Assembly (NCBI RefSeq): GCF_004769405.1
Contig: NZ_RQES01000001.1
Location: forward strand, 1-64,000
DNA: 64,000 bases
Reading direction: 5' to 3'
Source: Leptospira selangorensis
Lineage (GTDB): Bacteria > Spirochaetota > Leptospiria > Leptospirales > Leptospiraceae
Position numbers and translations under genes: made by a program. Positions 63,188 to 64,000 of the stretch are shown here, one piece after another. The first letter of the stretch is position 1. Every line of letters begins with the position of its first letter. The notes beneath the pieces are model-generated. The model searched no databases. It was not told the origin of the DNA and was given only the letters and a program-made list of their open reading frames with translations.

Positions 63188-63976
63188 TCATTCGACAAAT
63201 TTAGATATGAGCGAAGCATACTTAGAATTCATCTTATGAGTTCCTTCATACGTGAGATGATGGAAGTCCCAAAAATCAGTCGAAGGCAGATCCCTGCTTA
63301 GATCCACAAAATTGTCCCCGCCACCGCTGATCTCTTTCAGGTATGACAAATGCTCTTTATACCATTCCGAATCCCCATACCAGGAAAGGCTAACTGGGTT
63401 CTCAGGATTGTTTATTAAGAGAAATGGCAAATCCTTCTCTTTAAAAAAAGAAATGAGCTTCTTCATATAACGAAAATGAAGAATGGGCCGGAACTTTTCC
63501 TTTGCGATCTTCTTCTTAGAGTCCGCTAACACCTGAATGTACTGTAAACCTGGTCTTTTTTTTAGATCCGTAAGAAGGCGAAAGTAAAAGTATTCTTCGT
63601 ATTCCTTATCGGACATCCCTAGAAAGCGTAGGTCTTCCAACCTTTCCTCTCTCACCGGTCTTCTATCCAAAAGAGAAAGATCATCTTCTTTTCCGAAAAT
63701 CTGCTGTAACCTTACTCCCAGGATATCCAGAGCCCAATCCTTATGTTCTGGTCCCGCAAAATAAGGGATCCAAGTATTAGAAACTTCAGCACGGATCCAG
63801 TGATCCTTCTCCCCTGGATCCAAAAATCTAGGATCCAAAAGAATTTTTTTCCAACCGGGGCTCTTAAACTCAAAAGTCTGCTTAACAGTATGAGAAAAAT
63901 TTTCCAGCTCTAGGATAAACTTTCCATCCTTAAGTACTTCTTCCACTACCTGGATATAAAAACCTTTGCGAGCCAT
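63188..63976 (-). CDS. SGNH-like/DUF1574-type protein, probably cut by the window edge
   Basis: At least 262 residues. The frame stays open upstream of the ATG at 63976 to the window edge, so the true N-terminus may lie outside. The C-terminus has DFWDFHHLTYEGTHKMN, which is the Asp-His block V of the SGNH/AlgX/DltD-like hydrolase group. The family is similar to Leptospira DUF1574 proteins. It probably modifies or binds surface polysaccharide. Confidence 0.65.
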   Translation of the reverse strand: MARKGFYIQVVEEVLKDGKFILELENFSHTVKQTFEFKSPGWKKILLDPRFLDPGEKDHWIRAEVSNTWIPYFAGPEHKDWALDILGVRLQQIFGKEDDLSLLDRRPVREERLEDLRFLGMSDKEYEEYFYFRLLTDLKKRPGLQYIQVLADSKKKIAKEKFRPILHFRYMKKLISFFKEKDLPFLLINNPENPVSLSWYGDSEWYKEHLSYLKEISGGGDNFVDLSRDLPSTDFWDFHHLTYEGTHKMNSKYASLISKFVE

Positions 63977-64000
63977 ATAAGGTTTAGGTTGAAAAGAGAA

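Noticed and set aside
1..64000. tRNA or rRNA genes
   Set aside because: I saw no cloverleaf-like segments or conserved rRNA stretches in the gaps, though a covariance-model search was not possible here.

Overview
The window looks like a stretch of a Leptospira chromosome (moderate AT bias, roughly 40% G+C by eye). The evidence is the many Leptospira-type proteins: a DUF1564 protein, 7TM sensor proteins, loose lipoboxes such as VANC and FSEC, and a mitochondrial-type aconitase. Most of the window is ordinary, densely packed core chromosome. The left edge is clearly accessory.

1-5360: a chromosomal integron, entered from inside its cassette array. Five attC-like repeats of about 154 bp are nearly identical to each other. 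They separate five cassettes, all on the minus strand: a two-helix membrane protein, a secreted TonB-C-like protein, a HigBA-type toxin-antitoxin pair, a TPR-like protein and a VapBC-type pair. A sixth cassette runs off the left edge. A tyrosine recombinase (4323-5360) lies beside the first cassette, transcribed in the same direction as the cassettes, with the attI-side core site just after its stop. In every cassette the core base sequence at its start matches the far core of its own attC, which is the signature of integron cassette insertion. 5361-5883 holds no convincing gene.

5884-14995: four consecutive plus-strand signalling genes: a hybrid kinase with two kinase modules, a 7TM-PAS-PAS kinase, an MHYT-PAS-PAS hybrid kinase and a REC-HD-GYP cyclic-di-GMP phosphodiesterase. 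14999-17521: a methionine-salvage operon (mtnD, mtnB and an SDR) and efp. 17700-24331: a PstS-like lipoprotein, epmB (the EF-P beta-lysylation aminomutase), small lipoproteins, a nucleotidyltransferase, an SGNH hydrolase and a CrtI-like oxidoreductase divergent from a TetR regulator. 25107-30839: a six-gene, mostly overlapping fatty-acid modification operon (FAD oxidoreductase, DUF1365, CFA synthase, DUF2062, DUF1295 and a second CFA-like methyltransferase). 31001-34585: a YqaA-like protein, and two paralogous outer-membrane barrels flanking a sensor that lacks an output domain. 34590-37618: a polyamine operon speD, a SET/SpeD-like fusion, speE and pyrF.

37849-46626: a thioredoxin-like protein, alr, an acyltransferase with two unknown helical proteins, a histidine kinase fused to a solute-binding-like domain, and a lytic transglycosylase. 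46634-53054: a Cys-rich protein with a GT39-type glycosyltransferase, a TetR regulator, aconitase and an OmpA-family protein. 53245-63976: epmA (partner of efp and epmB), a response regulator, DUF1564, DUF4279, a DUF883/YqjE-like trio, pyk, a large unknown protein, asd and a protein cut by the right edge. From about 46 kb rightward a 12-bp motif of the form G[AT]AGGAACTCC[TC] recurs at high density in both orientations, inside and outside genes, and is very rare to the left.
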